49,611 bases of DNA from a virus. The stretch is from positions 1 through 49,611 of the IMG/VR virus record IMGVR_UViG_3300000553_000063; one strand, 5' to 3'. This document shows, piece by piece, positions 25,656 through 33,982 of this stretch (within the stretch, counting starts at the first letter, position 1; each line of letters begins with the position of its first letter). Made by a program: the position numbers and the translations under genes. The notes beneath the pieces are model-generated. The model saw nothing but the letters and a program-made list of their open reading frames with translations. It was not told the DNA's origin and did not search any database.

Positions 25656-26066
25656 ATGAAAATTGATAGATTTGAACAATTAAACGAAAAGAAAGGTAAA
25701 TATAAACCTGTCGGTGAATATATTTGGAAAAAATATTTAGCAAATGAAAATTTTCCTTCTATGTATTTTTTAAAAAAAGTAAAAGAATGGGATGACGTTT
25801 CTACTAACCTGCCATTTCTTTATTTTTCCCAAATTCATTTTACAAAACATCTTAGAGCAGGTAATGTTGATTCGTTAAATAGTTCAGATTTAAAAGTTTT
25901 TTTAGAAATTTCAAAAGAAGTAGAAGAATTCGGAGAAATGACAGTAAAACATGGAAATTATACAGGTGCTTTTGAGATTCATATGATGTTTAAAGATAAA
26001 GATAAATTAGAAAAATTTATGCCAGAGATTGAAATGTTTAAGTCGGCAGAAAAATATAACTTATAG
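25656..26066 (+). CDS. Small protein with capsid-targeting-like N-terminus and KYNL C-terminus
   Basis: The 136-residue protein begins MKIDRFEQLNEKKG, where QLNE looks like a T4-type protease site, and ends SAEKYNL. The body contains a KVKEWDDVSTNLPFLYFSQ segment and a FEIHMMFKDKDKLEKFM strand-helix, with no cysteines and no recognised family. It follows the amidoligase-like gene by four bases and precedes the 26070 gene by three, so the three are cotranscribed. The middle is unlike the other KYNL proteins, so the shared ends are not simply inherited with one domain. Confidence 0.6.
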   Translation: MKIDRFEQLNEKKGKYKPVGEYIWKKYLANENFPSMYFLKKVKEWDDVSTNLPFLYFSQIHFTKHLRAGNVDSLNSSDLKVFLEISKEVEEFGEMTVKHGNYTGAFEIHMMFKDKDKLEKFMPEIEMFKSAEKYNL

Positions 26067-26069
26067 AAA

Positions 26070-26492
26070 ATGTCACAATTTTTAGATAAAAAAGATAAAG
26101 GTTTTTACACACCAAGTGTAGCAGGACCAGAAGGTAAACTTCCATTTGCTGGTACAAATGCTGGTGGTGATAATAGAATTAAAAATTTTAAGGAATTTTT
26201 TGGTGAATATAGAAAAGGCTCAAATAAATTTGGCAAATTAGTCAGCAGAATTATGGAGTTCCTTCGTTTACCAGAATTCAAAAATCATATTGATGAAAAT
26301 GATGGATTGAGATTTGAACTTGTCGATTTTGAGACAAGATCACATATAAATATAGATAAAATTAAACAATTATTGCAAGGAGATCATAACTTATACAGTT
26401 TCGATATAGATATAGATGATAAATATATCACATTTTCCAATATTAAAAAGACATACAAAGATAGATATGTCAGTGGAAGAAAAGAGAAATAA
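26070..26492 (+). CDS. Hypothetical phage protein
   Basis: The 140-residue protein starts MSQFLDKKDKGFYTPSVAGP and has a glycine-rich segment (GKLPFAGTNAGGDNRIKNF), then a helix with SRIMEFLRLPEFKN and a C-terminal strand region (YSFDIDIDDKYITFSNI). There is no recognised family. It closes the amidoligase-like run. The 90 bases after it show only a 19-codon ATG frame and no strong regulatory signal. Confidence 0.55.
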   Translation: MSQFLDKKDKGFYTPSVAGPEGKLPFAGTNAGGDNRIKNFKEFFGEYRKGSNKFGKLVSRIMEFLRLPEFKNHIDENDGLRFELVDFETRSHINIDKIKQLLQGDHNLYSFDIDIDDKYITFSNIKKTYKDRYVSGRKEK

Positions 26493-26582
26493 AAATACTA
26501 AAATTTTTTAAAACTATTATGCAAATCTTCAAACCTTATGAAGTTATTATGATAGAAATATTAAAAATATATAGTTAAAGTT

Positions 26583-28136
26583 ATGAAAAGAAAAAATTTA
26601 GGTGAAATTTTATTGGTAGGTTTAGTCGTACTGATTCTTTCTGGTTTAGCAGCATTTTTTTCTATTTTTGGATTAACAAAATTGTATGTTAGTCCATTGA
26701 TGTATTTTGTTGCTGGTGGTATAGAATTTGGAAAATTAGTTGCTGTAACTATAATATACAGACATTGGAAAGATATTAAAAAATTCTGGTGGTCTTGGTA
26801 TTTAGTATTTGCAACCGTAATTGTTATGTTTTTAACATCTCTTGGCATTTATGGTTTTTTAACTAGTATCTATCAAAAAACTATGACTAAAGTTGAATAT
26901 AGAGATGGACAAATAAAATTGGCAGATAATAAGAAAACGCTATTTGTTAATCAATTAGATAGAATAAATAAATCTATAGAAAGCGATAATAATAGAATTA
27001 ATATATTATCAAATGTTCGTGGTTCACAGGAAAGAAGAATTGATACATTATATCAAAGAAAATTAAATTCAGATGCTCGTAATGCACAAAAATATATTGG
27101 TGATCAAAATGACCAATTGAAAGTTTTGAATCAAGATATGACAGAAAGAATGAAACAAGCTTCGGTAGCCAATGATTCTATTGCATTTTACGATCAAAAG
27201 ATATTAACATTAAAATCATCAGATGTTTCCAATGAAATCGGACCATTTAAATATATTTCTGAATTTACAGGTATATCATTAAATAAAATGGTTAATATTT
27301 TGAGTTTAATTATTTTATTTGTATTCGATCCTTTAGCAATAGGTTTTTTACTTGTTTTTAATTATTTATTAATGAATAACAAGATGGAAGAAAAGGAAAA
27401 GGAAGAGGAAGAAAAGGAAGAGGAAGAAAAGGAAGAGGAAGAAAAGGAAGAGGAAGAAAAGGAAGAGGAAGAAAAGGAAGAGGAAGAAAAGGAAGAAATT
27501 AAAGAAGCGGAAATAATTCCAACAAAAATTGAAGAAATTCAGGAAGAAATAACAATTCCAGAAGAAATTAAAGAAGAAGAAGTAGTTCCTGTTAAAGAAG
27601 AAGTAGTTCCAGCAGAAATTCAGGAAGAAATAACAATTCCAGAAGAAATTAAAGAAGAAGAAGTAGTTCCTGTTAAAGAAGAAGTAGTTCCAGCAGAAAT
27701 TAAAGAAGCAGAAATAGTTGAAATTTTAACTCCTGTTGTTGAAGAAGAAATATTAATTGATATAATGCTTTCTGGTGATACGAAATCTAATGGAACATGG
27801 ACGGTATTATATCCAAAAAATCCAAAAGGAACATTTGAAAATGCTCATAATCCATACACTCGTTATATTGGCGCAACAAAAGGTGTGTTTTATGCATTTG
27901 AATGGAAACCAGAAGTTGTTGTGCCAGAAGTTGTTGTGCCAGAAGTTGTTGTGCCAGAAGTTGTTGTGCCAGAAGTGCAAGAACCCGTTTCAGAAACAAA
28001 AAAATTGACTGAAATAGAAGAATTTCTTGGATATTTTAGTAAAAATGATGATGCTAAAGACACAAATAATTATAATGAATTTGAACCAAAACAAGTAGGT
28101 AGAGTTAATGTTGCACATTTTATTCCAAGAAATTAA
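26583..28136 (+). CDS. Membrane protein with coiled coil and low-complexity EEEEK / VVVPE repeat tail
   Basis: Two transmembrane segments lie near the N-terminus (residues about 8-30 and 70-95) with a third hydrophobic segment in between. A helical coiled-coil stretch of about 130 residues with IKLADNKKTLF and RINKSIESDNNRI follows, and a last membrane segment near residues 235-260 (ILSLIILFVFDPLAIGFLLVF). After this comes a tail of tandem repeats: six EEEEK units, two copies of a 27-residue E/P/V unit and four VVVPE units, then FYAFEW and a short acidic end. No family is named. The acidic tail would face the cytoplasm or the capsid interior. It lies directly upstream of a homing endonuclease. 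Confidence 0.65.
   Translation: MKRKNLGEILLVGLVVLILSGLAAFFSIFGLTKLYVSPLMYFVAGGIEFGKLVAVTIIYRHWKDIKKFWWSWYLVFATVIVMFLTSLGIYGFLTSIYQKTMTKVEYRDGQIKLADNKKTLFVNQLDRINKSIESDNNRINILSNVRGSQERRIDTLYQRKLNSDARNAQKYIGDQNDQLKVLNQDMTERMKQASVANDSIAFYDQKILTLKSSDVSNEIGPFKYISEFTGISLNKMVNILSLIILFVFDPLAIGFLLVFNYLLMNNKMEEKEKEEEEKEEEEKEEEEKEEEEKEEEEKEEEEKEEIKEAEIIPTKIEEIQEEITIPEEIKEEEVVPVKEEVVPAEIQEEITIPEEIKEEEVVPVKEEVVPAEIKEAEIVEILTPVVEEEILIDIMLSGDTKSNGTWTVLYPKNPKGTFENAHNPYTRYIGATKGVFYAFEWKPEVVVPEVVVPEVVVPEVVVPEVQEPVSETKKLTEIEEFLGYFSKNDDAKDTNNYNEFEPKQVGRVNVAHFIPRN
27401..27495 (+). repeat. Tandem 15-base repeat (AGGAAGAAAAGGAAG)
   Basis: About six near-perfect copies encode E-E-E-E-K in the tail of the membrane protein. 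The pattern invites copy-number change by slippage. Confidence 0.85.
27534..27695 (+). repeat. 81-base tandem duplication
   Basis: Two copies start with GAAATTCAGGAAGAAAT at 27534 and 27615, encoding a 27-residue unit with ITIPEEIKEEEVVPVKEE. A third, truncated unit follows at 27696. Confidence 0.85.
27912..27974 (+). repeat. Tandem 15-base repeat (GAAGTTGTTGTGCCA)
   Basis: Four perfect copies encode V-V-V-P-E. The antisense strand is Q-rich and open, but this is a consequence of the repeat. Confidence 0.85.
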
Positions 28137-28142
28137 ATCTTT

Positions 28143-29720
28143 ATGATTAAAACGAGAGAAATAAAAGTAAAAGTTTCAAATGCTACTATTAAGCATTATA
28201 GATCTAAAGGATATGAATGTGAAATAAAAAGTTTTATAACTGTTAAAACTGAAGATTTGATGATTCAATCTACAGTTAAGATAGTTGCGATTTGTGATAT
28301 TTGTGGTGAAGAAAAAATAGTAGAATATAGAAGATATATGAATAATATTAAAAATAAAAATTTTTATGTTTGTTCTTTATCTTGTGCACAATCTAAAATA
28401 AAAATATCTAAAAAAGAAAATCATAATGATACTAATTTTTCAAATATTGAAAAAAGAGAAAAAACTTGTGAAGAAAAATATGGAGATAAAAATTATAAAA
28501 ATATAGACCAAATTAAAAAAACTAATATAGTGAAATATGGATGTGAATTTGCCATACAAAATGATCTTATTAAAGAAAAAAGAAAAAAAACAAATGTCAT
28601 CAAATTTGGTGTAGATATACCAATCAAAAATAGTAAAATTAAAGAAAAAAGAAAAAAAACATTATTTGACAGGTATGGAAATGAAAATTTCAATAATATT
28701 GATAAAACATTAAATACAATAAAAAATGTTAATATCGATAAATTGATATCTAATTTTTCATTAAATGTGATAGATTATAAAGATAAATTGTTTGTGATAA
28801 AATGTGAAAAAGGACATAATTATAAAATTTCATATGATTTAATTTCTAAGAGAACTATTCAAAATAATTCAATTTGTACAATATGCAATCCTATAGGTGT
28901 TCAATATTCTGATGCTGAAAAACAATTGCAAAAATTTATTATGGAAAATTGTAATTATGATATAGTTACAAATAATAGATCTATAATTAAACCTTATGAA
29001 TTAGATGTCTATATATCAAAATTAAAATTAGCATTTGAATATAATGGATTATTCTGGCATAGTGAATTATATAAAGATAAAAATTATCATAAAATGAAAT
29101 TTAAAATGTGCGAAAAACAAGATATACAATTAATTCAAATACTAGAAGATGATTGGATATATAAACAAGATATAGTAAAATCTATGATTTTAAATAAATT
29201 AGGCAAATCAAATAAAATTTATGCAAGAACGTGTGAAATTAGACAAATAAATGATAACGATATGGTTAGAAATTTTCTAAATGAAAATCATATACAGGGA
29301 TTTGTTGGTTCAAATATTAAATTAGGCTTATTTTTTGAAAGTAAATTAGTTAGTTTGATGACTTTCATTAAAAAAGGAAATAATACATATGAATTAAATA
29401 GATTTTGTAATATACTAAATACTAATATAATAGGAGGAGCAAGTAAATTATTTGTATATTTTATTAAGAATTATTCATATGAAAAAATAATATCATTTTC
29501 TAATAATTTTTATTCTAATGGTCACTTATACAACATATTAAATTTTAAAAAAATAAAAGAATTAAAAGAAGATTATTCATATATAGTCAATGGTAAAAGG
29601 ATTCATAAATTTAATTTTAGAAAAAATAAAAATCAAAAAGAAACAGAAAGAGAAACAATGCTAAATAATAATTATTTGAGAATATACGATGCAGGTAAAA
29701 TTAAATTTATCTATCCATAA
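28143..29720 (+). CDS. Free-standing homing endonuclease, KYGVEN-repeat family
   Basis: The 525-residue copy has the N-terminal domain, Cys site (CDICGEEK, CSLSC), four repeats with a K-Y/F-G core, and CTIC. The nuclease core is ELDVYISKLKLAFEYNGLFWH with LEDDW. The C-terminal domain is more diverged than in its relatives: the ADRS motif seen in other copies is replaced by SNNFYSNGHLYNIL. The stop overlaps the end of the convergent neck-like gene by 14 bases. It lies six bases after the membrane protein and has no promoter box of its own in that gap. Confidence 0.85.
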   Translation: MIKTREIKVKVSNATIKHYRSKGYECEIKSFITVKTEDLMIQSTVKIVAICDICGEEKIVEYRRYMNNIKNKNFYVCSLSCAQSKIKISKKENHNDTNFSNIEKREKTCEEKYGDKNYKNIDQIKKTNIVKYGCEFAIQNDLIKEKRKKTNVIKFGVDIPIKNSKIKEKRKKTLFDRYGNENFNNIDKTLNTIKNVNIDKLISNFSLNVIDYKDKLFVIKCEKGHNYKISYDLISKRTIQNNSICTICNPIGVQYSDAEKQLQKFIMENCNYDIVTNNRSIIKPYELDVYISKLKLAFEYNGLFWHSELYKDKNYHKMKFKMCEKQDIQLIQILEDDWIYKQDIVKSMILNKLGKSNKIYARTCEIRQINDNDMVRNFLNENHIQGFVGSNIKLGLFFESKLVSLMTFIKKGNNTYELNRFCNILNTNIIGGASKLFVYFIKNYSYEKIISFSNNFYSNGHLYNILNFKKIKELKEDYSYIVNGKRIHKFNFRKNKNQKETERETMLNNNYLRIYDAGKIKFIYP

Positions 29721-30459
29721 TAAACCAACCAACTTGTGATTCGCCTTTAATTTTTTCTATAACTGCATTCATTTTTTCCGTTCCTTGTGAAATCATGTCG
29801 GCTGCATTGTATTGAAAATTTCCAGGCATATTAAAATTGAAACGTCCAACAGCTTGCCCCATTCTGATTTGTGCTAAGCCAATTAAATATTGTTTGAAAT
29901 ATACATTATCAAATAATTCTTCTTCTTCAATTCTAACATAAACTTCTAACATCATATCAGTATCTATAGTTGTTAAAAAATTTAATCTTTTACTAATATG
30001 ATTATAATTGAACCTTAATGTATTTGCAGTCATTTTGTTTATTTGATCGGCAAAATTACTAATTACAGAACGATAAACACCTAATTCACCTGCAGTTGTA
30101 ACAAATGATGTTAAAAAAGGCTGATTTGTTACACCAAGATTAATAGACAGCTGAGGCGCCTGTATTCCAAGTCGAAATAAACTAGGATTATCTACTTTAA
30201 CGATTCTTACAACGTCTTCAATTTCTGGTGGTAGAATTAAATATTGGTTTCTATGGTATTGTTCTGTAGTCATAAAATTTTTATTCATGAAATAAAATGA
30301 TTTTATTTTAGAGAACATATAATTTTTATAAAACCAATCTAATGCTTCTTCACGAATAAGACGATATATTTCTAAATCAGGGACGATTTTATCAAAAAGT
30401 CCCGAAATTGTCAAATCCGCTTGTACAATATCAACCAATTGATCAATTGTCATTGCCAT
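29707..30459 (-). CDS. Probable virion neck/structural protein (gp13-like pattern)
   Basis: The 250-residue protein begins MAMTIDQLVDIVQADLTISG, has a middle segment YLILPPEIEDVVRIVKVDN, and ends QYLIGLAQIRMGQAVGRFNF, MPGNFQYNAADMISQGTEKM and a final GWFIMDR. The pattern of an acidic helical start, a beta-rich middle and a final GRF-MPG-helix segment resembles T4-like gp13-type neck proteins. This is my impression of a distant family, not a firm match. It is transcribed leftward with a divergent TTAATATATAC box near 30480. Its neighbours are two homing endonucleases. Confidence 0.45.
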   Translation of the reverse strand: MAMTIDQLVDIVQADLTISGLFDKIVPDLEIYRLIREEALDWFYKNYMFSKIKSFYFMNKNFMTTEQYHRNQYLILPPEIEDVVRIVKVDNPSLFRLGIQAPQLSINLGVTNQPFLTSFVTTAGELGVYRSVISNFADQINKMTANTLRFNYNHISKRLNFLTTIDTDMMLEVYVRIEEEELFDNVYFKQYLIGLAQIRMGQAVGRFNFNMPGNFQYNAADMISQGTEKMNAVIEKIKGESQVGWFIMDR

Positions 30460-30531
30460 ATGTATATATTATTTAGATGTATATATTAATAAATATTTTT
30501 CTGTTCCGGTATAATTTTTGACAATAAAATA

Positions 30532-30542
30532 TTTATATATAC
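30532..30542 (+). promoter_or_regulatory. Late-type promoter box TTTATATATAC for the HNH-type endonuclease
   Basis: The box lies 16 bases upstream of the ATG at 30558, in the divergent gap of 98 bases from the neck-like gene. Confidence 0.5.
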
Positions 30543-30557
30543 AAATAAAAGTAAATT

Positions 30558-31613
30558 ATGATAATAACGAAAAAAGTCTCCTTAATAATAAATAATAGAT
30601 ATGTTAAATATTATATAAATAAAGGTTATAATGTTAAGGGTGGTCAAATAATAGAAATTAAAATTGAAGATTTAGCAAAAAGTAGTAATATCTTGATTGA
30701 AGCTGAATGTGACTGTTGTGCCAAAAAAAGAGAAGTAATGTTTGTTGCATATAATAGATACACTAAAAATCAGACGGAAGAATATTATTGTCAAAAATGC
30801 AATAATATAAAAAGAAAAATAACCGTAAAAGAAAAATATGGTGTTGATAATATACTTGAATCAGATATTATTAAAGATAAAGTAAAAAGGACTATGATTA
30901 AAAGATATGGAAATGAACACGCTTTAAATGTTCCAGAATTAAAAGAAAAAGCAAGAAAAACTAATAATGAAAGATTTGGCTGTGATTTTGCTTCCCAGAA
31001 TGAAGGCATCAAAGAAAAAATTAAAGAAGCATTTTTGAAAAATTACGGTGTGTCAACATCTTTATTAGATCCAGAAACTCAAAATAAAATATCTAAGACA
31101 AATATAGAAAAATATGGTGTGAATAATGTATTGAAATTAAAAAATTTTAGAGAAGATGGATTATTTGAAATTTATGGTGTGAAATGTCCTTTTCATTCAA
31201 TTGAAATTAAAGAAAAAATAAAAGAAACTAATTTAATTAAATATGGCTGTGAAAATCCAATGTCAAATAAGGAAATTAAAGAAAAAATGATTAAGACAAA
31301 ACAAAATTTAGGAATTTATTTGCAAGATTATCAAAGAGATGATTTCACTAATTATAGATTAAAAGTAAAATCGTTAACAAATAAAAATAGAAAATCGTTG
31401 TATGAAAATTGGACTGGGTTAGATTTTTATGATAATGAGTATATTAAAAATATTATTAATCAAAAAGATAAAAAATATCCAACAATAGATCATAAAATTT
31501 CTGTTAAATATGGGTTTGATAATAACATATCTCCGGAAGAAATTTCTAAAATTTCTAATCTATGTATAACTAAACGATGTAATAATTCGTCTAAAGGCTC
31601 CGGGTGTAGATGA
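30558..31613 (+). CDS. KYGVEN-repeat endonuclease with HNH-type nuclease domain
   Basis: The 351-residue protein shares the N-terminal domain, a Cys site (CDCCAKKR, CQKC) and seven YGV-type repeats with the other family members. It lacks the Vsr-like core and the C-terminal domain. Instead it ends YPTIDHKISVKYGF, followed by ISNLCITKRCNNSSKG, the D-H...N-L...N pattern of His-Me-finger (HNH) nucleases. It is therefore the same DNA-binding array joined to a different nuclease. It seems complete: the frame is closed and there is no sign of a lost C-terminus. Confidence 0.75.
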   Translation: MIITKKVSLIINNRYVKYYINKGYNVKGGQIIEIKIEDLAKSSNILIEAECDCCAKKREVMFVAYNRYTKNQTEEYYCQKCNNIKRKITVKEKYGVDNILESDIIKDKVKRTMIKRYGNEHALNVPELKEKARKTNNERFGCDFASQNEGIKEKIKEAFLKNYGVSTSLLDPETQNKISKTNIEKYGVNNVLKLKNFREDGLFEIYGVKCPFHSIEIKEKIKETNLIKYGCENPMSNKEIKEKMIKTKQNLGIYLQDYQRDDFTNYRLKVKSLTNKNRKSLYENWTGLDFYDNEYIKNIINQKDKKYPTIDHKISVKYGFDNNISPEEISKISNLCITKRCNNSSKGSGCR

Positions 31614-31630
31614 AAAAAAGATTTTTAAAA

Positions 31631-31641
31631 TTAATATATAA
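31631..31641 (+). promoter_or_regulatory. Late-type promoter box TTAATATATAA
   Basis: The box lies six bases upstream of the ATG at 31647, closer than at the other genes, so the first start may be affected by the position of transcription initiation. Confidence 0.4.
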
Positions 31642-31646
31642 CTCGT

Positions 31647-32294
31647 ATGAAAATTTTAAAACTCTCAGAATTCTTCATTAAAGAGAACATATCATTAATA
31701 AATCACGATGGTATATTACTTGTGGTTGATGTACAATCGAATTTTAAGAAATATTTTCCTAATGATGCGAACAGTTATCTTAAAAAATTAGATGCTTATT
31801 GTTTAGAATTTCCTTCGGGAAAAACAGAGCAGGGAGTGTATCAGATATGGGATTCTAATCGTGGTTCGAAACCAACTTATAAATTTAAAAATCAGGTTGA
31901 TTTGGTAGAGAAAAAGTATGGAATTAAGAAATTTTATTCTAAATATAAAGGTGGATTTAAAGAATGGATATATTATATATTTGATGATAAAACTCTAGAT
32001 AAGTTTTTTACAAAAAAGAATAAATTTGAAGAGGGTGATTCTTTTAAAGTCAAAGATAAAAATGAATATTTAATTTATATTGGAAATCAGCACAAATGGT
32101 TTTATGTGAATGAGGAATTGGTCAATTTATTTCAAAAATTGAGAGGAAAAAAAGTTGTATTGGTTGGTGGTGCAGACGGAGAATGTGTTCTTGATGTATA
32201 TATTGCATTAAAGGCGTTTAATGTAAAACCTATATATAATCATCAATATATTTATAGTGCAGAAACTGGTGATCCTGATTTAAAAAATAAATAA
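31647..32294 (+). CDS. Isochorismatase/nicotinamidase-like protein with capsid-targeting-like N-terminus
   Basis: The 215-residue protein begins MKILKLSEFFIKEN, a capsid-targeting-like peptide. Then GILLVVDVQSNF, with the Asp at residue 28, is the opening strand of the isochorismatase-like cysteine hydrolase fold. A final KKVVLVGGADGECVLDVYIAL carries a Cys at residue 180, where the nucleophile is expected. The catalytic Lys that should sit between them cannot be assigned by eye. Family members hydrolyse nicotinamide, isochorismate and other small amides. The order of motifs supports the fold, but activity is unproven. It heads a three-gene rightward run with the GAF-like genes. Confidence 0.55.
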   Translation: MKILKLSEFFIKENISLINHDGILLVVDVQSNFKKYFPNDANSYLKKLDAYCLEFPSGKTEQGVYQIWDSNRGSKPTYKFKNQVDLVEKKYGIKKFYSKYKGGFKEWIYYIFDDKTLDKFFTKKNKFEEGDSFKVKDKNEYLIYIGNQHKWFYVNEELVNLFQKLRGKKVVLVGGADGECVLDVYIALKAFNVKPIYNHQYIYSAETGDPDLKNK

Positions 32295-32298
32295 AAAA

Positions 32299-32310
32299 TT
32301 TTATATATAA
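32299..32310 (+). promoter_or_regulatory. Late-type promoter box TTTTATATATAA
   Basis: The box lies 19 bases before the ATG at 32330. An ATG at 32320 is out of frame and closes after 12 codons. Confidence 0.5.
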
Positions 32311-32329
32311 TAAAAAACTATGAATTTCT

Positions 32330-33034
32330 ATGATAAACACTATTTTACTTTTTGATTTATTTCAAGTTTTCCAGGATTATGGCGTAATTATAGCCATATT
32401 GGTTATGGCTGTTATTACAGCATTTTATATAATACGAAATTCAACGAAGAGGATTCATGAGCAAGAGGAAAAAATTGATACTTTATATGAAAGAATTGAT
32501 AAGTTAATGAATAAGTTTACTCATGATGATTCAACAGAATTAACAGGTAAATTTATAAGTTATGCTGAAAATGCTAATAAAATTCAGATACAGCTTTATC
32601 ATATTTTACAAACTTTTGATGCTGATAGGGTTTCAATTTATGAATTTCATAATGGTGGTAAAAATTTGGCAGGTATTGAATTTAAAAAATGTAGTAATAC
32701 ATATGAGGCTGTTGAATTAGAAACTAAACCTATTATAAAAGAAATGCAAAATTTACCACTTAGTATGAATCCTTTATGGAGTAAGGTATTAGCAACGAAA
32801 GATGATATTGTTATACCAAATGTAGAAAAATTAGAAGATACTTTTTTGAAAACATACTTAGTGACACAATCAATTAAAACTTATTATTCGTCTATTTTAT
32901 TGGATTATGGTAATAGTCCTATTGGGTTTATTACATTAGAGTATTATACTGCAGCAAGGAAATTGACGCAAGATGAACTAACAGAATTTAATGAAATTGC
33001 AATAAAAATATCAGTGTTAATAAACTTAAAATGA
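32330..33034 (+). CDS. Membrane-anchored GAF-like protein
   Basis: One transmembrane helix (residues about 15-35, VIIAILVMAVITAFYIIR) is followed by a coiled coil (RIHEQEEKIDTLYERIDKLM) and a C-terminal GAF-like domain. The latter has FDADRVSIYEFHNGGKN, NPLWSKVLATKDDIVI and GFITLEYYTAARKLT. The next gene has the same design, so they are tandem paralogues. The length and one N-terminal membrane segment recall the T4 holin t, but I do not see a direct sequence match, so lysis is only an alternative. The ligand is unknown. Confidence 0.6.
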   Translation: MINTILLFDLFQVFQDYGVIIAILVMAVITAFYIIRNSTKRIHEQEEKIDTLYERIDKLMNKFTHDDSTELTGKFISYAENANKIQIQLYHILQTFDADRVSIYEFHNGGKNLAGIEFKKCSNTYEAVELETKPIIKEMQNLPLSMNPLWSKVLATKDDIVIPNVEKLEDTFLKTYLVTQSIKTYYSSILLDYGNSPIGFITLEYYTAARKLTQDELTEFNEIAIKISVLINLK

Positions 33035-33067
33035 TAATAGAAATATTGTAAATGATCTAACAAAAAG

Positions 33068-33691
33068 ATGAACCATCAAGTAATAGATTTTATTTTTCTT
33101 TTAATTATAACATTTCTTGTGATTCTAATTTATTTGAAGCAATTCAAATCTAAGAGGGTGTCTGATAATTTAATTGGTATTTTAAATAAAAATGTTGAAT
33201 TTCTAACTGAGTATTATAGAAAGCAGGAAATTATTAACTTAAAACGCACAATACAATTATATTCTCAATTTCAAATCATATTAAAAATATCACAAGCTAA
33301 TTATATAAGTTTTTTTAAGTATGATTATTCAAGAAAATATGTGATTTTACATTTTTTACTTTCTGTTGATGATAAAGGTACAATAGTTCAGGAGAGTATG
33401 TTAGATAAATTGCCAGTGACTTCAAATTTATTAACTTTAAATATTATGAGATCTGATGATAATGATTTATATTCAATAGATGTTAATGAAATCAAAGAGA
33501 AAGATGAAAAAGTTTATCAAGTTATGAAATATAGAAATATAAGTAAGATGTTTTATCAAAATATTTATAAAGATAAAGAGAATCCATTAGGATTTATTTC
33601 TATTTCATACCAAACTGAAAATTTTAAGTTGTCTGAAGGTGACAAATTTGAAATTTTGAGAATAATTGAAAAAATAAAAACTTATTTATAA
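33068..33691 (+). CDS. Membrane-anchored GAF-like protein, tandem paralogue
   Basis: The 207-residue protein has one N-terminal transmembrane helix (FIFLLIITFLVILIYL), then a GAF-like domain with SFFKYDYSRKYVILHF and NPLGFISISYQTENFKLSEGD. It aligns with the previous gene in the same order, 33 bases downstream. The coiled coil is shorter. The sequences differ enough that the two probably bind different ligands or form a heterodimer, which is inference. No stalk or signal peptide cleavage site was seen. Confidence 0.6.
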   Translation: MNHQVIDFIFLLIITFLVILIYLKQFKSKRVSDNLIGILNKNVEFLTEYYRKQEIINLKRTIQLYSQFQIILKISQANYISFFKYDYSRKYVILHFLLSVDDKGTIVQESMLDKLPVTSNLLTLNIMRSDDNDLYSIDVNEIKEKDEKVYQVMKYRNISKMFYQNIYKDKENPLGFISISYQTENFKLSEGDKFEILRIIEKIKTYL

Positions 33692-33692
33692 T

Positions 33693-33705
33693 TTATAATA
33701 TATAC
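33693..33705 (+). promoter_or_regulatory. Late-type promoter box TTATAATATATAC
   Basis: The box overlaps the end of the GAF-like gene region and precedes the small gene at 33748 by about 40 bases. Confidence 0.35.
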
Positions 33706-33747
33706 TTTAAGATTTGGTTAAGATTACTTAACCTAAAAAAAAAATCT

Positions 33748-33927
33748 ATGGCGCTTTATAAAAAACTTAAAGAAAAAGACTTAGTTTACAATGAAAAGGA
33801 TTATCATGAATTAATTTTCAATAGACAAATTAGAGTAGATGATAAATTTATTGATGATCCTAAGTTTATCTTAGAAGAGAGTAAAAAATATTTAGTAACG
33901 ATTGGTATCCTTGAAGTTGTAGTTTAA
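33748..33927 (+). CDS. Small protein, possible S4-like
   Basis: A 59-residue frame begins MALYKKLKEKDLVYNEKDYH and ends YLVTIGILEVVV. The segment LIFNRQIRVDDKFIDDPKF followed by VTIGILEVV resembles the end of an S4 RNA-binding domain (RVDD in place of the usual VN-G pattern), but the match is weak and could be chance. Codon use looks ordinary. The stop is directly followed by a hairpin at 33928-33955, so it is probably a real gene. Confidence 0.5.
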   Translation: MALYKKLKEKDLVYNEKDYHELIFNRQIRVDDKFIDDPKFILEESKKYLVTIGILEVVV

Positions 33928-33964
33928 GGATATTTTTTTATTTCGCAAAATATCCATATCTTTG
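33928..33964 (+). promoter_or_regulatory. Inverted repeat overlapping a Bacteroidota-type promoter (TAnnTTTG)
   Basis: A perfect nine-base-pair stem (33928-33936 with 33947-33955) directly precedes TATCTTTG at 33957-33964. This is the TAnnTTTG -7 element of Bacteroidota housekeeping promoters, 19 bases upstream of the ATG at 33983. The inverted repeat could act as a terminator for the small gene or as an operator. It is the only host-like promoter I see here. Confidence 0.55.
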
Positions 33965-33982
33965 CATTCTAAATGATGGTAT

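Noticed and set aside
27787-27999. Antisense Q-rich frame over the VVVPE repeat
   Set aside because: It is a by-product of the 15-base repeat and shares no homology with anything recognisable.
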